This document shows, one piece after another, positions 1-11,100 of a stretch of 64,000 nt of DNA. Every line of letters starts with the position of its first letter. Within the stretch, counting starts at the first letter, position 1. The notes under the pieces are model-generated. The model was not told the origin of the DNA. It saw only the letters and a list, made by a program, of their open reading frames with translations, and did not search any database. The DNA is from Scenedesmus sp. ARA3 (lineage: Eukaryota > Chlorophyta > Chlorophyceae > Sphaeropleales > Scenedesmaceae): assembly GCA_004335835.1 (NCBI GenBank), contig RWJK01000863.1, positions 55,343 through 119,342 of the forward strand, in the 5' to 3' direction. A program made the translations under genes and the position numbers.

Positions 1-1699
1 CGCCAGTCTCAATCGCTGACCTGGGGGGCACTGAGGTGCGCTGCATGTGTTTTTATTTCAGCCAGGCTTTGAATTTGATTAGCTCAGGCTGAAGAGGTTA
101 CAGCTGTGCTTGAATGTTGTGAGGGGCAGCCGTCCAGCAGCTGTACCCAGCGTGGTGCTGTGTCTGCAGCACCTTGACTGATATGTCGCTGCAAGCTGCA
201 GGCTGGCAGCAGACGTAACACAAAACATGTTTGAGGTGGTCAGCTAGCAGAACCCTTTTCTGCAGTGCCCTGACAGTCCGCTGTGTCACGCCTGGCAACT
301 TAAACTATCATCGCAGCGGCCACCGTCATCACAATCAACATCGTTGTTGTCATGTTTGCCTGCCTGCAGATCGACCTGCGCTTTGCCTGCCCTGAGGAGG
401 GCAGCCTGCAGGTGGTGGTGGCGCCGGTGCTGCGCTTTGCTGACGTGGGCTACAACGCAGGTGTGTTATTTTGACACATATAACACGTAAGTAACATGTC
501 ATGCAGCAGAGCTGCATGTGGGTGTGTTGTGGTGGGCCGTGGAAGCCAATTTGCGTGCATGCAGTGCTGCTGCCTCGTGTGTCCTTGCTTGAACATGACG
601 GCTGTTGCTTCCTGCCTTCAGACGTGCGTATCACCGACCTGAACAAGCCTGAGAACATCGCCAGCAGCTTCAACCAATAACGCCTGATGACATGACACAA
701 ATGCTGCTGTTGTTCCCTGCCTGCAGATGTGCGCATCACGGACTTGAACAAGCCTGAGAACATCATCAGCGGCTTTGCGCCGGAGCTGTTTGGGCGGCCG
801 CTGGACGATGAGGACGTGCTGGAGCAGCGCGTGCTAGAAAAGGAGGGCGTACCGTACTATGAGTGGTGAGCAGCCACATATCCTTGATGATGTTGCACTT
901 GGTGGTTTAGTCAAGATTGTGACCAGCAGGGGATGCAGCAGCAATTGCTTGCCGGAAAGTTACAGTGTTGTTGCAAGGGGCTGTGGGCTGCTGTGCATGC
1001 CGTGGCACGCGCACGATGCTGCGGCCTACTGTGTTGGATCAGCAAAGGAACAAATGACGAGGACGTGCTGGAGCAGCGCATGGTGGAGAAGGAGGGCGTG
1101 CCCTACTATGAGTGGTGCGTGCTGCTGACTTTGTAGCATGAAGTGTGACATGTTGACTTTGTAGCATGAAGTGTGACATGTTGACTTTGTAGCATGAAGT
1201 GTGACATGTTGAGGACGTAGGGCACATGGGTCACAGCACAAGCAGGCATTCCACACCACGAGTGGCAGATGCGCAAACGCTCGTGCGCCACCGCGCCACC
1301 TTCCGTCTCGTCCTGCAAGCTCTTGCTGGTGCTCATGCTCGCCGTCACGTCGTAGATGTGAAAAGGACGTTCAAAGATCCGCATGCACAGCAGTAGCGCA
1401 CGCAGCAACCTGCAGCCGCAACACTTCACTTTGCTGCTGCATGCAGGCCACACCTACAGCTGCAAGCTGCTGCAACGTGCATCAAGCCTTACCAGTGTCT
1501 CGCTGCTTGGCTGCTTTCACGTTGCTGCTGCAGGCAGGTCAAGCCGCACAACCTGGTGTCAGCGACAGCAGTGGGCAACCGCGTGTTCATCCTGAACATC
1601 ACTCCACGCAGCAGCCGCACATTCGCCAAGACAGGTGAATCGCTGCGCCGCATGCAGGAGTCGTTCTACGTGCCTGCTGACTACAAGAAGCTCACGTAA
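1..1699 (+). CDS. PsbP-domain thylakoid lumen protein, 5' end outside the window
   Basis: Exons 1-35 (partial), 370-460, 727-865 and 1534-1699, stop TAA 1697-1699. All junctions are GT-AG and the phases join: ...GGTE/IDLRFACPEEG...FADVGYNA/DVRITDLNKPENI...VPYYEW/QVKPHNLVSATAVGNR...SFYVPADYKKLT. The series 'VRITDLnkPE', 'YYEW', 'PHNLVSATAVGNRVFIL' and a final 'SFYV' strand follow the order of the PsbP (OEC23-like) fold. Proteins of this family are imported into the chloroplast lumen, where members support photosystem II, NDH or photosystem I assembly. Which paralogue this is cannot be said because the transit peptide and N-terminal half lie upstream. Fragments of exon 727-865 recur in both flanking introns. 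Family is well supported; subfamily is unknown. Confidence 0.85.
622..672 (+). repeat. 5'-edge copy of PsbP exon 727-865 in the upstream intron
   Basis: Follows an AG acceptor and repeats the start of the real exon (VRITDLNKPENI) with several silent changes and IASSFN in place of IISGFA; it then meets a TAA. It lies in intron 461-726, upstream of the intact exon. Confidence 0.8.
1056..1115 (+). repeat. 3'-edge copy of PsbP exon 727-865 in the downstream intron
   Basis: Repeats the end of the exon (DEDVLEQRxxEKEGVPYYEW), again followed by a GT donor, with V-L changed to M-V and silent differences. It lies in intron 866-1533, downstream of the intact exon. Confidence 0.85.
1126..1209. repeat. 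Three exact 28-bp direct repeats in PsbP intron
   Basis: The unit begins tgactttgtagc and ends gtgtgacatgt; three head-to-tail copies without mismatch directly follow the 3'-edge exon copy at 1056-1115. Confidence 0.9.
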
Positions 1700-2932
1700 A
1701 GTTTTTTGAAGAGATACGTGAGAGTAGACATTGTTTGCATAGCGCAGTTGTTGGCGCATTTGTGTTCGCATGACAGAGGGGAGCAGGCGCGGGGCCCGTC
1801 GGTGCTGCAAGATCGTGCCGTGAACAGCCGTGAACAGTAGCGGAATATATATCGGCGCAATGATTTTTTGCCGTGCATCTGGTGTGCTGGTTGTGCGTGG
1901 AGTGACAGAAGGCGTGTGCTGAAGGCACCGGCCTACAATTGGTTACTACTGCATCGTGGTTGCTGCTGTTGTTCCGGATCATCTGTTGCAGATGTTCTGT
2001 TGTTGCTGCTGCTGCTGCTGCTGCTGTAACAGCAGCTGCTGCGGACCGAGTGGTGCATGCTGTTGGTTTGATCGAACTTCATGTTGAACAGTGCAGCGCC
2101 GTCTGAAGAGCTCAGTGAGCTTGTTTAAAATGGGAGCTGATCGCTGCCGTGTGTTGGTTGCTGCTGAAACAGAAATGGCAGTTCTGAGCTGAGTGATACC
2201 GAGGCTGCTGCTAGTAGCAGCGCTGATTATGAAACCCCTTGAGCGCAGCTGGAGTGACAGATCCACCGATTGCTGTTCTATGTTGGTCGTATTGTTGTGA
2301 CTGTTGCATGCGTGGACGCTTACAGTTGTAGAGGTCAACTACGCTTGCGATACTAACCGTTGCATATGCGGAGGAATATGGTGGTGTCCCAGTACAGCAG
2401 CGGCCGGTTTGCTGTTGCCGGATCCAAGGCTGGTGCTTGCAGGCACACCTATGTCTGCCATGGTTTGACAGAATCATGCTGTACAAGGCGTTTCCAACGA
2501 TTAATAGGTAAACCTGTAACTTCTATGCACTCAGTACGCGTGAGGCCGTTGTTGTGGCAGAGCTGACGTGTGCGGGCGCCTGTGCCGGTGGCGGGCCGGT
2601 CCGTTTCCGCGATGCCTATCACCCTGCGCAGTGCGATGCTTAATGCAACTGAAATTGTTGCACGAGTGCATTGTTGGGCCCCTTTTATCGGTTCAGGTGG
2701 GCTTATCATGTCTGACACAAAATGACATGCTGACTCAAGTCTAGTAAGGTAACACATATCAACTTCCACGGCCTCAAAAGCACCCACGCAGCGCACTGTT
2801 GGGCACATTACCACCTGATTGGAGCGTGACATGGCACAAAGACTCACCGGCTTGCAAATATACTTGGCGAAAGTGAGCGAGTTCTTTGAAGAACCTTGAG
2901 CGAGCCGGATGCAGTGCCAGACAGCTTCAATC
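1700..2932. other. Intergenic: PsbP 3' end and PEPCK upstream region
   Basis: No supported gene. It holds a short (CTG)n tract at about 2000-2026 ending in TGTAA, and otherwise single-copy sequence presumed to include the PEPCK promoter. I see no clear TATA box or operator-like site. Confidence 0.5.
2025..2029 (+). terminator. Candidate TGTAA poly(A) signal, PsbP gene
   Basis: TGTAA 326 nt past the stop codon. This pentamer is the usual chlorophycean poly(A) signal; position is plausible but no cDNA supports it here. Confidence 0.4.
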
Positions 2933-4548
2933 ATGGCGACCAAGACATCAAGTAAGTGTCTGAAGTGTTTTGGCAGGGACCGGTGCAGCAGGCTGCGTGT
3001 GATCATGACAAACAGTTTCAGCAGGGTGTCCAGGTGGACTCAGCTCCGGTTTCACCGGAGCTAAGCAGTGTGTCACGTGCCCTGACAGATTCTATATGGT
3101 TGCAATTGCTTTTGTCTTTGTGCAGGCAGCAAGGCCGTGGAGCCAAGGTCGGACCAGGGTCTCATCGGTGAGGGAGGAAAGACGCGGTCCAGAAACGCTT
3201 GCCCGTAGTGTGCTTGAAACAAACAGCTCAACATTTAATCCTTTTGCAGGCATGAAGGCTGCCGCGCAGCAGCAGAGGGATGCACTGGGTATCAACGCTG
3301 ACAAGGCGGTCATCGATGCCTGCAAGGCCTTCAAGGAGGCTGGCTTCAAGCCCAAAATGGTCTTCAGGAACCTGCCACCATCCCACCTGTATGAGAAGGT
3401 GCGAATACACCAGTGCAGCGATGGCAAGCCGTGGTTATGCGACTCCTACTACGAAACACGCGACTGTGCCAAATCAACCCTTAGGCTTCCAGCCGCAGCC
3501 TCAATAGTCGCACCTGTTTGCTGTTACGATACAACATCAAAGGGACGGATTGATGGCAGTGCTGGCGCGCTGATGGAGCTGAACAATTGGGGTGACACCA
3601 CACAACAACCCTAGCGCGCCAGTTTCACATTGTTCACTCTGTTTTCAATACACTGCAGGCTCTGAGGTATGAGCCGGGAACCCACATCGTCAGGAGCGGA
3701 GCTCTGGCGACCTCCTCAGGTAAGCAGTGTGCACATGTTGCTGTTCCAGTGCTCAAGACAGTGCGCTCCTGATGCAGCTGGCCGTGTGAGCTTGTTTTCC
3801 TTTGACATCAGCAACTTGAATGCTGGTCATGCTCCATGTTACTGGTCAGCTTCAGCAATGATGGCTTGCTGGTGGGCGGCAGTCTCTGTGCTGAGCAGCA
3901 GCTGCATGCAGTCTGGGTCCTGATGCAGGATGGCGCTGTGGAGCAGCACCAATCCAGACTGCACCCCTCTACCACAACAAGCCCCAGGGATATTTAGTCA
4001 ACAGAATCCAGCTATCCTGGGCGAGCTTTGAATATCAGCAGCATCTACAGCCCTCGGAATGTGGCCGGCGTCCAGCAGCAATGGCAGCACCCTCCGGCTG
4101 CACCTCGGCAAACACCAACTCTTGCCCCCTGCTGCCGCCACCGCCGCTCCTGCTATCGCCTTCTGCTGCTGCCGCCTCCTTCACCCGCAGGCGCCAAGAC
4201 CGGGCGCTGCCCCCGCGACAAGCGCGTGGTGCGCGAGCCCTCCACCGAGAAGGACATCTGGTGGGCCAGCAGCAGCAGCGGCAGCCCCAACTACGAGATG
4301 GACGAGCGCTCCTTCCTGCTCAACAGGGAGACGGCAGTGTCCTACCTCAACAGCCTGCACCACGTGTTTGTGTTTGACGGCTACGCCAACTGGGACCCGG
4401 AGGCGCGCATCAAGGTGCGGGGGTGTTTAGGGGTTTTGGGGTATGGGGTTTAGCAAGGTATGTGGTATCAGCAGGATGCCGGCAGACCCAAGATGTCGTG
4501 CAGCAAATGTGTCCCCTGCATGACACCTGCTGCTCCTACTCGGCCTCA

Positions 4549-4585
<37 letters not shown>

Positions 4586-5410
4586 AGGTGCGTGTTGTGA
4601 CTGAGCGCGCCTACCACGCGCTGTTCATGCACAACATGCTCATCAGGCCCAGCCTGGAGGAGCTGGAGGACTTTGGGGAGCCGGACTTCATCATCTACAA
4701 CGCAGGTGGGCTGGGTGGCGGGCTGGGTGGCGGGCTGGGCGGCGGGCTGGGCGGTGGGCTGGGCCAGCGTGATGCTTGATCATGTTTTGGTTGGTGTGCC
4801 TGGCGATGCAAGGCGGCCACGGCAGCCTGAACTGTGAATGCGGATTGTTTTGGCTGGTTCCTTGCTCAAACTAACCAACGCTTGTGCTGTCAGCCTGGAC
4901 CCTAACCCTAAACCCAAACATTCCTTTGCTGCCGCCGCCGCCGTGCAGGCGCCTTCCCCGCCAACCGCTTCAGCAACTACATGACCTCCACCACATCAGT
5001 CGACGTCAACCTCAAGTCGCGCGAGATGGTCATCCTAGGCACGCAATACGCCGGAGAAATGAAGAAGGGAGTGTTCAGCGTGATGCACTACCTCATGCCA
5101 AAGCGCGGCGTGCTGTCGCTGCACAGCGGCTGCAACATGGGCGCAGCCGGGGACGTGACGCTGTTCTTCGGGCTGAGCGGGACCGGCAAGACCACGCTGT
5201 CGACAGACCCGCGGCGGCCGCTGATTGGCGATGACGAGCACTGCTGGGGCCCTGATGGTGAGCTTCTCATTGGTGTTTCTCACTGGGAAATTTTTTGTGG
5301 CTGGTGTGAATTTTGGTGTGAAGTTTGCGATGAAGATTTTTTGTGCATGAGAGGTGTCAGGGGCAGCGAGTCTTGCTGTGTGCCTGTGAGGTGTGCCCTC
5401 GCATTCCTGG

Positions 5411-5441
<31 letters not shown>

Positions 5442-8170
5442 GTTATTGCTGCTGCGCTCTCCTAGGCCGCTAAACCATGCTGTCCCCATGCTGTCACTGT
5501 GCCATTAACAGGCACGCTCAACATTGAGGGCGGCTGCTACACCGAGTGCATCGGGCTCGCACCACCACCTTCAAGCACACTTCTGATCCTGCAATATTGT
5601 GTTGATATCTTTTTGCAGGCGTGTTTGAGGGCGGCTGCTACGCCAAGTGCATCGGGCTCAAGGCGGCCAGCTACAAACCAACCATAATGCTCACAATCCT
5701 GCTGTCTTGTAAACACTGTGCAGGCGTGTTCAACATTGAGGGCGGCTGCTACGCCAAGTGCATCGGGCTCAAGGCGGCCAGTGAGCCGGAGATCTTCAAG
5801 GCCATCCGCTTTGGCAGTGTGCTGGAGAATGTGGTGGTGGACGAGCGCACACGCGACGTGGACTACATGAGCAACAGGATCACAGGTGGGCGCTGATATA
5901 TATTGTTACATAACATGTAATGTGTCATGTTGTTACTTGTGGTTTAGCAGCAGCTAGAGAATGTGGTGGTGGATGAGCGCATGCGCAACAGCTCTGGCAG
6001 CCTCTGGTAATTCTGATTTGCTCTCGGCTGCTCCTCGGTCATCGCTCGCACTGCATGGCTGACGCTGCTGGTGCTGCTGCTGCACCTGCACCTGCTGCAG
6101 AAAACAAGCGCGTCAGCTACCCCATTGACTACATTGGCAATGCCTGCACCTTACGACCCTCCCGAGTAATCTCTTTCCTGAAACTTTGTGCGTCCCGCTG
6201 TTGTGCCTGGGTTTGTGGTGCAGAGAACACGCGTGCTAGCTACCCCATCGACTACATTGACAATGCCAAGATCCCCTGCGTGGGCCCGCACCCGCGCAAC
6301 GTGGTGCTGCTGTGCTGCGACGCCTTTGGCGTGCTGCCGCCAGTCAGCAAGCTCAGCCTGGAGCAGGTCATGTACCACTTCATCTCCGGCTACACCTCCA
6401 AGGTGCGTTTTATTGTATGTTATTTTCTATGTTGTCTGTGTTATTTTTCTATGTTATCTGTGTTATTTTGACTGTACGTGCTGCCGCCAGTCAGCAAGCT
6501 CAGCCTGGAGCAGGTCATGTACCACTTCATCTTTGGCTACACCTCCAAGGTGCGTGTTAGTTTTCTATTAGTTTGTTGGACTGGTCATGCATGTTTGGAT
6601 TGACGTGTGCACTGGAGCAGGTCATGTATCATTTCATACTTGGCTACACCTCTTAAGGTGTGTGGCCACTGCTAATGCGTGTGCTTCATAGTGCTTAGTA
6701 AGTACGCTCAATAATGCCTGCTTGTATAGCACTCAGAATAACGTTGCAATGTGTTTTGTGTTTGTAGGTTGCCGGCACAAATACGGGTGTCACGGAACCA
6801 GAGACCACCTTCTCTGCCTGCTGCAGCCGCCACCATCCTGCTCCATCTATAACATTCAACATTATTGAGTCTGTCATTGCATGTGTATCCACAGGTTGCC
6901 GGCACAGAGATGGGTGTCACCGAGCCCGAGGCCACCTTTTCCGCCTGCTACGGCGGCGCCTTCCTGATGTGGCACCCCATGAAGTATGCCGCCATGCTGG
7001 CAGAGAAGATGCGGCAGCACGGCACCAAGGGCTGGCTGGTCAACACAGGTGAGCGCCTGTGCACACAGCCCCTTTGTGGACAACAAGTGTGATGTTTCTG
7101 GCCTGTACTTGTGCTGTTTCGTAGTCCACACCTACGTTCTTTGCTCAGCTGTAGCATCTCTGGCAGCATTGTCAGAAGGCACTGCACTGCCCACATACTG
7201 ACTGTGCTGCAACTGCCCTGCCGCTGTGCTGCCTGCAGGCTGGACTGGTGGCAGCTATGGCGTGGGCAGCCGCATCAGCCTCAAGTACACTGCAACCTTA
7301 CTAAAGAACATGCTCTGTACTGCCTTTGTACTGCCACTGTACTGCCGTTGTACTGCAGGCTGGACTGGTGGCAGCTACGGTGTGGGCAGCCGCATCAGCC
7401 TCAAGTACACGCGCGCCATCATCGACGCCATCCACAGCGGGGCGCTGGACAGCGTGGAGTGCGCTGAGATGCCGCTGTTCAAGCTGCAGGTGGGGTTTTG
7501 TAGGTTTCAGGGGTTTTGTGGCTCAGGTTTGAGCTGCTGCAAGAGGGCTGTGAAGGCTGTGTGGCAAGGCTGCTGCTGCTGCTGGCCTGTATCAAGATGT
7601 CAAAGCACTTCCGTTGCAGATCTGGCTGCAGGCTCGCACTGTTAGCCCAGAGCGCATCCGTCCAGTCTTGGCATCAGCGAGGAGCGCCCTGCTCACTGTG
7701 CCATGTTTGCTGCTGCTGCTGCCGCCTCCGTGGTTCTCCTTTCATCCATCTACCTGCAGGTGCCCACCTCGTGCCCGGGCGTGCCCGACGTGCTGCTGCA
7801 GCCCGCGCTGCAGTGGGCCGACAAGGCAGACTTTAATGACACACTGGCACAGCTGGCCACACTCTTTGTGGGCTCGTTCCGCAGCTACCTGGAAGATGCC
7901 GCGCTGCATGTGGGCGCTGACATGGCAGACAGAATCTTATCTGGCGGCCCGAATCTGGATGATATTAAGGCGGCAGAGGCGGCAGCAGCAGCAGTGCCAC
8001 ACGAGCACCATGATGTGCATGCTGCGCCGCTGGGTCCTGATGAAGGGGATGGAGATAGCGATGTGCCGGCAGCGGAGGAGGAGGCGGTGCAGAAAGGCGG
8101 CGAGTGCAAGGTGTGTGCGGCGCGGCAGGTGGCGGACGCTGCTGACCTGGCGCCAGCTGGCATGGTGTAG
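2933..8170 (+). CDS. PCK: Phosphoenolpyruvate carboxykinase (ATP)
   Basis: Twelve exons: 2933-2951, 3126-3167, 3250-3398, 3659-3719, 4191-4414, 4588-4705, 4949-5257, 5724-5885, 6224-6402, 6895-7048, 7359-7489, 7760-8170; 1959 nt, 652 residues, all phases consistent. It converts oxaloacetate plus ATP to PEP, CO2 and ADP (gluconeogenesis). The kinase-1a loop GLSGTGKT lies near residues 279-286 and the ATP-PEPCK signature LIGDDEHCW near 296-304. [39 protein letters not shown] and [16 protein letters not shown] are further family blocks. No transit peptide is evident, so it is probably cytosolic. The canonical end (GGPNL) is followed by about 70 extra residues, acidic and containing ECKVC. The first exon is only 19 nt. 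Introns hold at least seven partial copies of exons 8-11. Confidence 0.97.
4706..4770 (+). repeat. 12-bp G-rich minisatellite in PEPCK intron 6
   Basis: About five head-to-tail units of gggctgggtggc and the variant gggctgggcggc begin right at the donor of exon 4588-4705. G-runs on the sense strand could form a G-quadruplex in the pre-mRNA; that is inference. Confidence 0.8.
5512..5670 (+). repeat. Two 5'-edge copies of PEPCK exon 8 in the upstream intron
   Basis: Copies 5512-5558 and 5619-5670 each follow an AG acceptor and encode versions of [16 protein letters not shown] ([34 protein letters not shown], one codon missing). The intact exon starts at 5724. Neither copy ends in an evident donor. 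Confidence 0.88.
5951..5984 (+). repeat. Fragment of PEPCK exon 8 3' half in the downstream intron
   Basis: Repeats the [11 protein letters not shown] coding segment of exon 8 (5819-5855) inside intron 5886-6223, then diverges. It has no usable splice site of its own. Confidence 0.7.
6101..6143 (+). repeat. 5'-edge copy of PEPCK exon 9
   Basis: After a CTG-rich tract ending in CAG, this encodes [15 protein letters not shown] against [15 protein letters not shown] in the real exon at 6224. It lies in the upstream intron. Confidence 0.85.
6477..6657 (+). repeat. Two 3'-edge copies of PEPCK exon 9 in the downstream intron
   Basis: 6477-6549 repeats [22 protein letters not shown] with one replacement (S to F) and keeps the GTGCGT donor. 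6612-6657 is an older copy, [14 protein letters not shown] followed by an in-frame TAA, and has lost the exact donor context. Confidence 0.88.
6768..6820 (+). repeat. 5'-edge copy of PEPCK exon 10
   Basis: After a TAG acceptor it encodes [18 protein letters not shown] against [18 protein letters not shown] of the real exon at 6895. Confidence 0.87.
7239..7290 (+). repeat. 5'-edge copy of PEPCK exon 11
   Basis: After CAG it encodes [18 protein letters not shown] with only silent changes from the real exon (7359), then runs into intron sequence. It is one of the youngest copies. Confidence 0.9.
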
Positions 8171-8199
8171 GCAGGTATTGCGCCTCGCAGCCGAGTGCA

Positions 8200-8288
8200 G
8201 GAGGAGGTGCAGAAAGGCGGTGGCGAGTGCAAGGTGTGTGCGGCGCGGCAGGTGGCGGCCTGAGCTGGCGCCAGCTGGCGTGGTTTAG
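8200..8288 (+). repeat. Copy of the PEPCK C-terminal extension beyond the stop
   Basis: Repeats the coding segment 8082-8170 ([20 protein letters not shown]...APAG, then a TAG) starting about 30 nt after the stop codon. It carries a small insertion and a deletion, so the copy is no longer in one frame. Confidence 0.8.
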
Positions 8289-8925
8289 AGGATTGTGCTG
8301 CTGCTGCTGCGTAGGTATGTGGAGCAGCAGTGGTGCCTGCTGCTTTTGTGCGAGCTGCGGCTGGCTGGCTGCGCGCAGCAAATGGTCGGCAGCAGCGGGG
8401 CTTATCTTTGTGGCTGATCCTCTGTGGTTTCAGGTGGTGTGGTGTTAGTGCAAGTGGGGAGGGAAGGACGGCAGCAGCTGCAGCTTATCTTGGTGTGGGT
8501 GCTTGAGTGAGGTGCATCCCCTTGCTTTGAGTGGCAGGTTGAGGAGGGCGGTGTGTTTTGAAATTGGTCTTCGGATGCTGGCCGAGTTGTGTGGCTCGCT
8601 GTAATGCCGAGTGGCCGGCAGTGCTGCTGTTATGTCTGTGTTAGTGACAAGTTGTCGAGGTGTTTTTTTGCGTGGTTCTTTCTGCTGGCTACGATGGCGA
8701 AGTGGCAGCAGCACATGATCCAGGCACCTCGATAACTTCAAATGTGTATGCATGCGTATGAATCGCAGCAGATTTAAGTGTTGTATTGCAGCGGGATGGG
8801 GCAGAAGAGATGCCTGCAAGTCTGCAGGGAAAATTGTGCGGGTGCATGGCCGTTCTGCTGGCAGCTGCTAGGCTGCTGGCTACTCGGATATATGCAGGTG
8901 GCATCCCCATGCTGTTTGCTGCTGT

Positions 8926-8930
8926 TGTAA
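8926..8930 (+). terminator. Candidate TGTAA poly(A) signal, PEPCK
   Basis: TGTAA about 760 nt past the PEPCK stop. A long 3' UTR is usual in green algae, but a second TGTAA near 9484 is an alternative. Confidence 0.3.
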
Positions 8931-9590
8931 GTTGGAGTCGAGTCTGTGTTTTTGGAATGGCTGGCCCAGACTCTGGTGTGGGGGTGTACATGACTGTGTA
9001 TCATATGCATACAAGGGCGTTGTTCTAGGCCTAGCAGATGTGCTAGCCCTTGTGCCGTCGCGCAGTTTTGGCAAACTTGTGTTCACTGTGGCTAGACTTT
9101 GAGCGGGGTGCTGAACATGCACTCTGCGCAACATTGGCTGAGACACGCCGACGGCGCAACCTTTTTGATGCGAGCAACACACGAGGAAGTGGGCTCGCGC
9201 TGTTGTATGCATGTACATCACATCACACTTGTGGGTCTGGGACCATCTATCTCACACTAACAGGAAAGTGTGAGATTCTTCACACCTTTGTTTCCTTGTG
9301 TCCGCTTGTCGAGTGTGCGGCTTGTGTGTTTGCGCGCCAGGTTGAGCGTAAAGGCAGAGGGTTTAGGTGTTAGGTTTTAGACTTTGTGAGCTGTCGGGCC
9401 ATCTGTTTGGCAGCGCTGAGTCTGTGTGCAGACACGCGGTGTGAAGCGTGCTGCAGTGCACGGTGTGGTGCTGGCATGTGCGGTGTAACACCACAGCGCA
9501 GCTACAAGTCGCAAGTTCTACGCCACATCAGAAGCAGGCAAGCCTGCTCTTTTGTGCATAAGTAAGATAAGGAAAAGGACATGCTTGGAA

Positions 9591-9595
9591 TTACA
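9591..9595 (-). terminator. Candidate TGTAA poly(A) signal, BAR/PH gene
   Basis: TTACA on plus (TGTAA on minus), about 320 nt past the stop of the minus-strand BAR/PH gene. Confidence 0.4.
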
Positions 9596-9917
9596 CAGCG
9601 CCATACACACACTTCAGCGTAGCTGCCAGCCTGGCCCCGGCACACTCCAGCAGCCACTGACAGGTCCACCGCTGTAAAATAACGAATTCGATACAAAGCC
9701 AGGATACCAAAGTACGCTGGTCATGCACAGCTGCGCACCTTCAAGCAATGCTGAGCCAGAAGACTCCCGCCAAAGCCTCCTGGCACTCCAAGTGGGCTGT
9801 TCATGCAGGCGCGGCTGCCCGGCACCATAGCATCATGCGAAGTTCTCGCTGTACAGCACTGCACCCTTCACCCTTGGAAGTTCACCCTGAACTTGATATT
9901 CACGCTGCGTCTGTCCG

Positions 9918-11007
9918 TCATCTGCTCAACCTGCTCGGCAATGACTTGCCGGCGCTGCCGCTGCTTGCTGCTGCTGCGCCTGTGGAGCTGGCCAGGGCAA
10001 TTGCCTCCCTGAGGGCTATGGCCCACTCACAGCACTCCTCTACACTGGAAGCCTGCGGGACACAGCAGCAGCAGCAGCAGCAGCAGAAGCAGCAGCAAGG
10101 GTTTTAAAAAGGGCCATGGACATAGCTGCACTAGGAACTAGGCTGAGGTCTGTGCCATGCACACAACTGACAGCAGCTGGCATTCCATCTGAGCAGCAGC
10201 AGCAACAACCGCCACACGCCGTACCATATCCCAGCGCACGCTTGCCACCAGGACTCGACGCCTAAGCACAAGTAATCATATCACTGTTCATGGCAGCTGC
10301 TGCTATACTAACGCTCCCGCAGCTTGACCTTCCTGCTGCTGCAGCTCACCAGCCAGCCGCATGCCATCGATGTTGTGCTGCAAACACACAATCTCCCAAA
10401 ACAGCCGCCTCACCTGCAGCGTGATCTTCTTCCTGCTGCCGCGGCCCACCAGCAACATGCTATTGGTTTCTGCAGACCCTGCTTTCAATATAGCAGCGTC
10501 ACCTGCAGCAATCTTCATGCTGCCGTGGCCCATCAGTCAAAGTGCTTTTCTGCAAAGGCTGTTTTCAGGACAACTGCCTCACCTGCAGCGTGATCTTCCT
10601 GCTGCCGCGCCCTACCAGCCAGCCGCCACTGCCAGCATGCTCTTGGTGTCCTTTGCGAATGGCTCTCTCCAAAACCAACCAAAACAGCTGCCTCACCTGC
10701 AGCGTGCTTTCCTGCTGCCGCGGCCCACCAGCCAACATGCTACTGGTTGTGTCTGCAAGTGCTATGTTCAAATCAGTAGCCAAAAAGTAGCACAGTGTTG
10801 GCTCACCTGCAGCGTGATCTTCCTGCTGCCGCGCCCTACTAGCCAGCCGCCGCTGCCAGCCTCCACCAGGTGGAACACGGGCGCAGCGCCAGCCTCAAAC
10901 GAGCACCTGCGGCGGCGGCAGAAGCAGCAGCAGCAGCACAAGTTGAGTGTCTATAGCCTCCACCAAGTGGAACACGGGAGCAGCGCCAGCTTCAAACGAG
11001 CACCTGC

Positions 11008-11100
<93 letters not shown>

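Larger units (their letters stand above)
8289..9917. other. Convergent intergenic region
   Basis: Separates the 3' ends of PEPCK (plus) and the BAR/PH gene (minus). I see no supported coding sequence; the longest open frames lack homology and have weak codon character. It should hold both 3' UTRs. Confidence 0.5.

Noticed and set aside
5512..7290. Additional mutually exclusive PEPCK exons
   Set aside because: Copies lack either a donor or an acceptor, and one has an in-frame stop; including them breaks the enzyme. They are reported as repeats instead.
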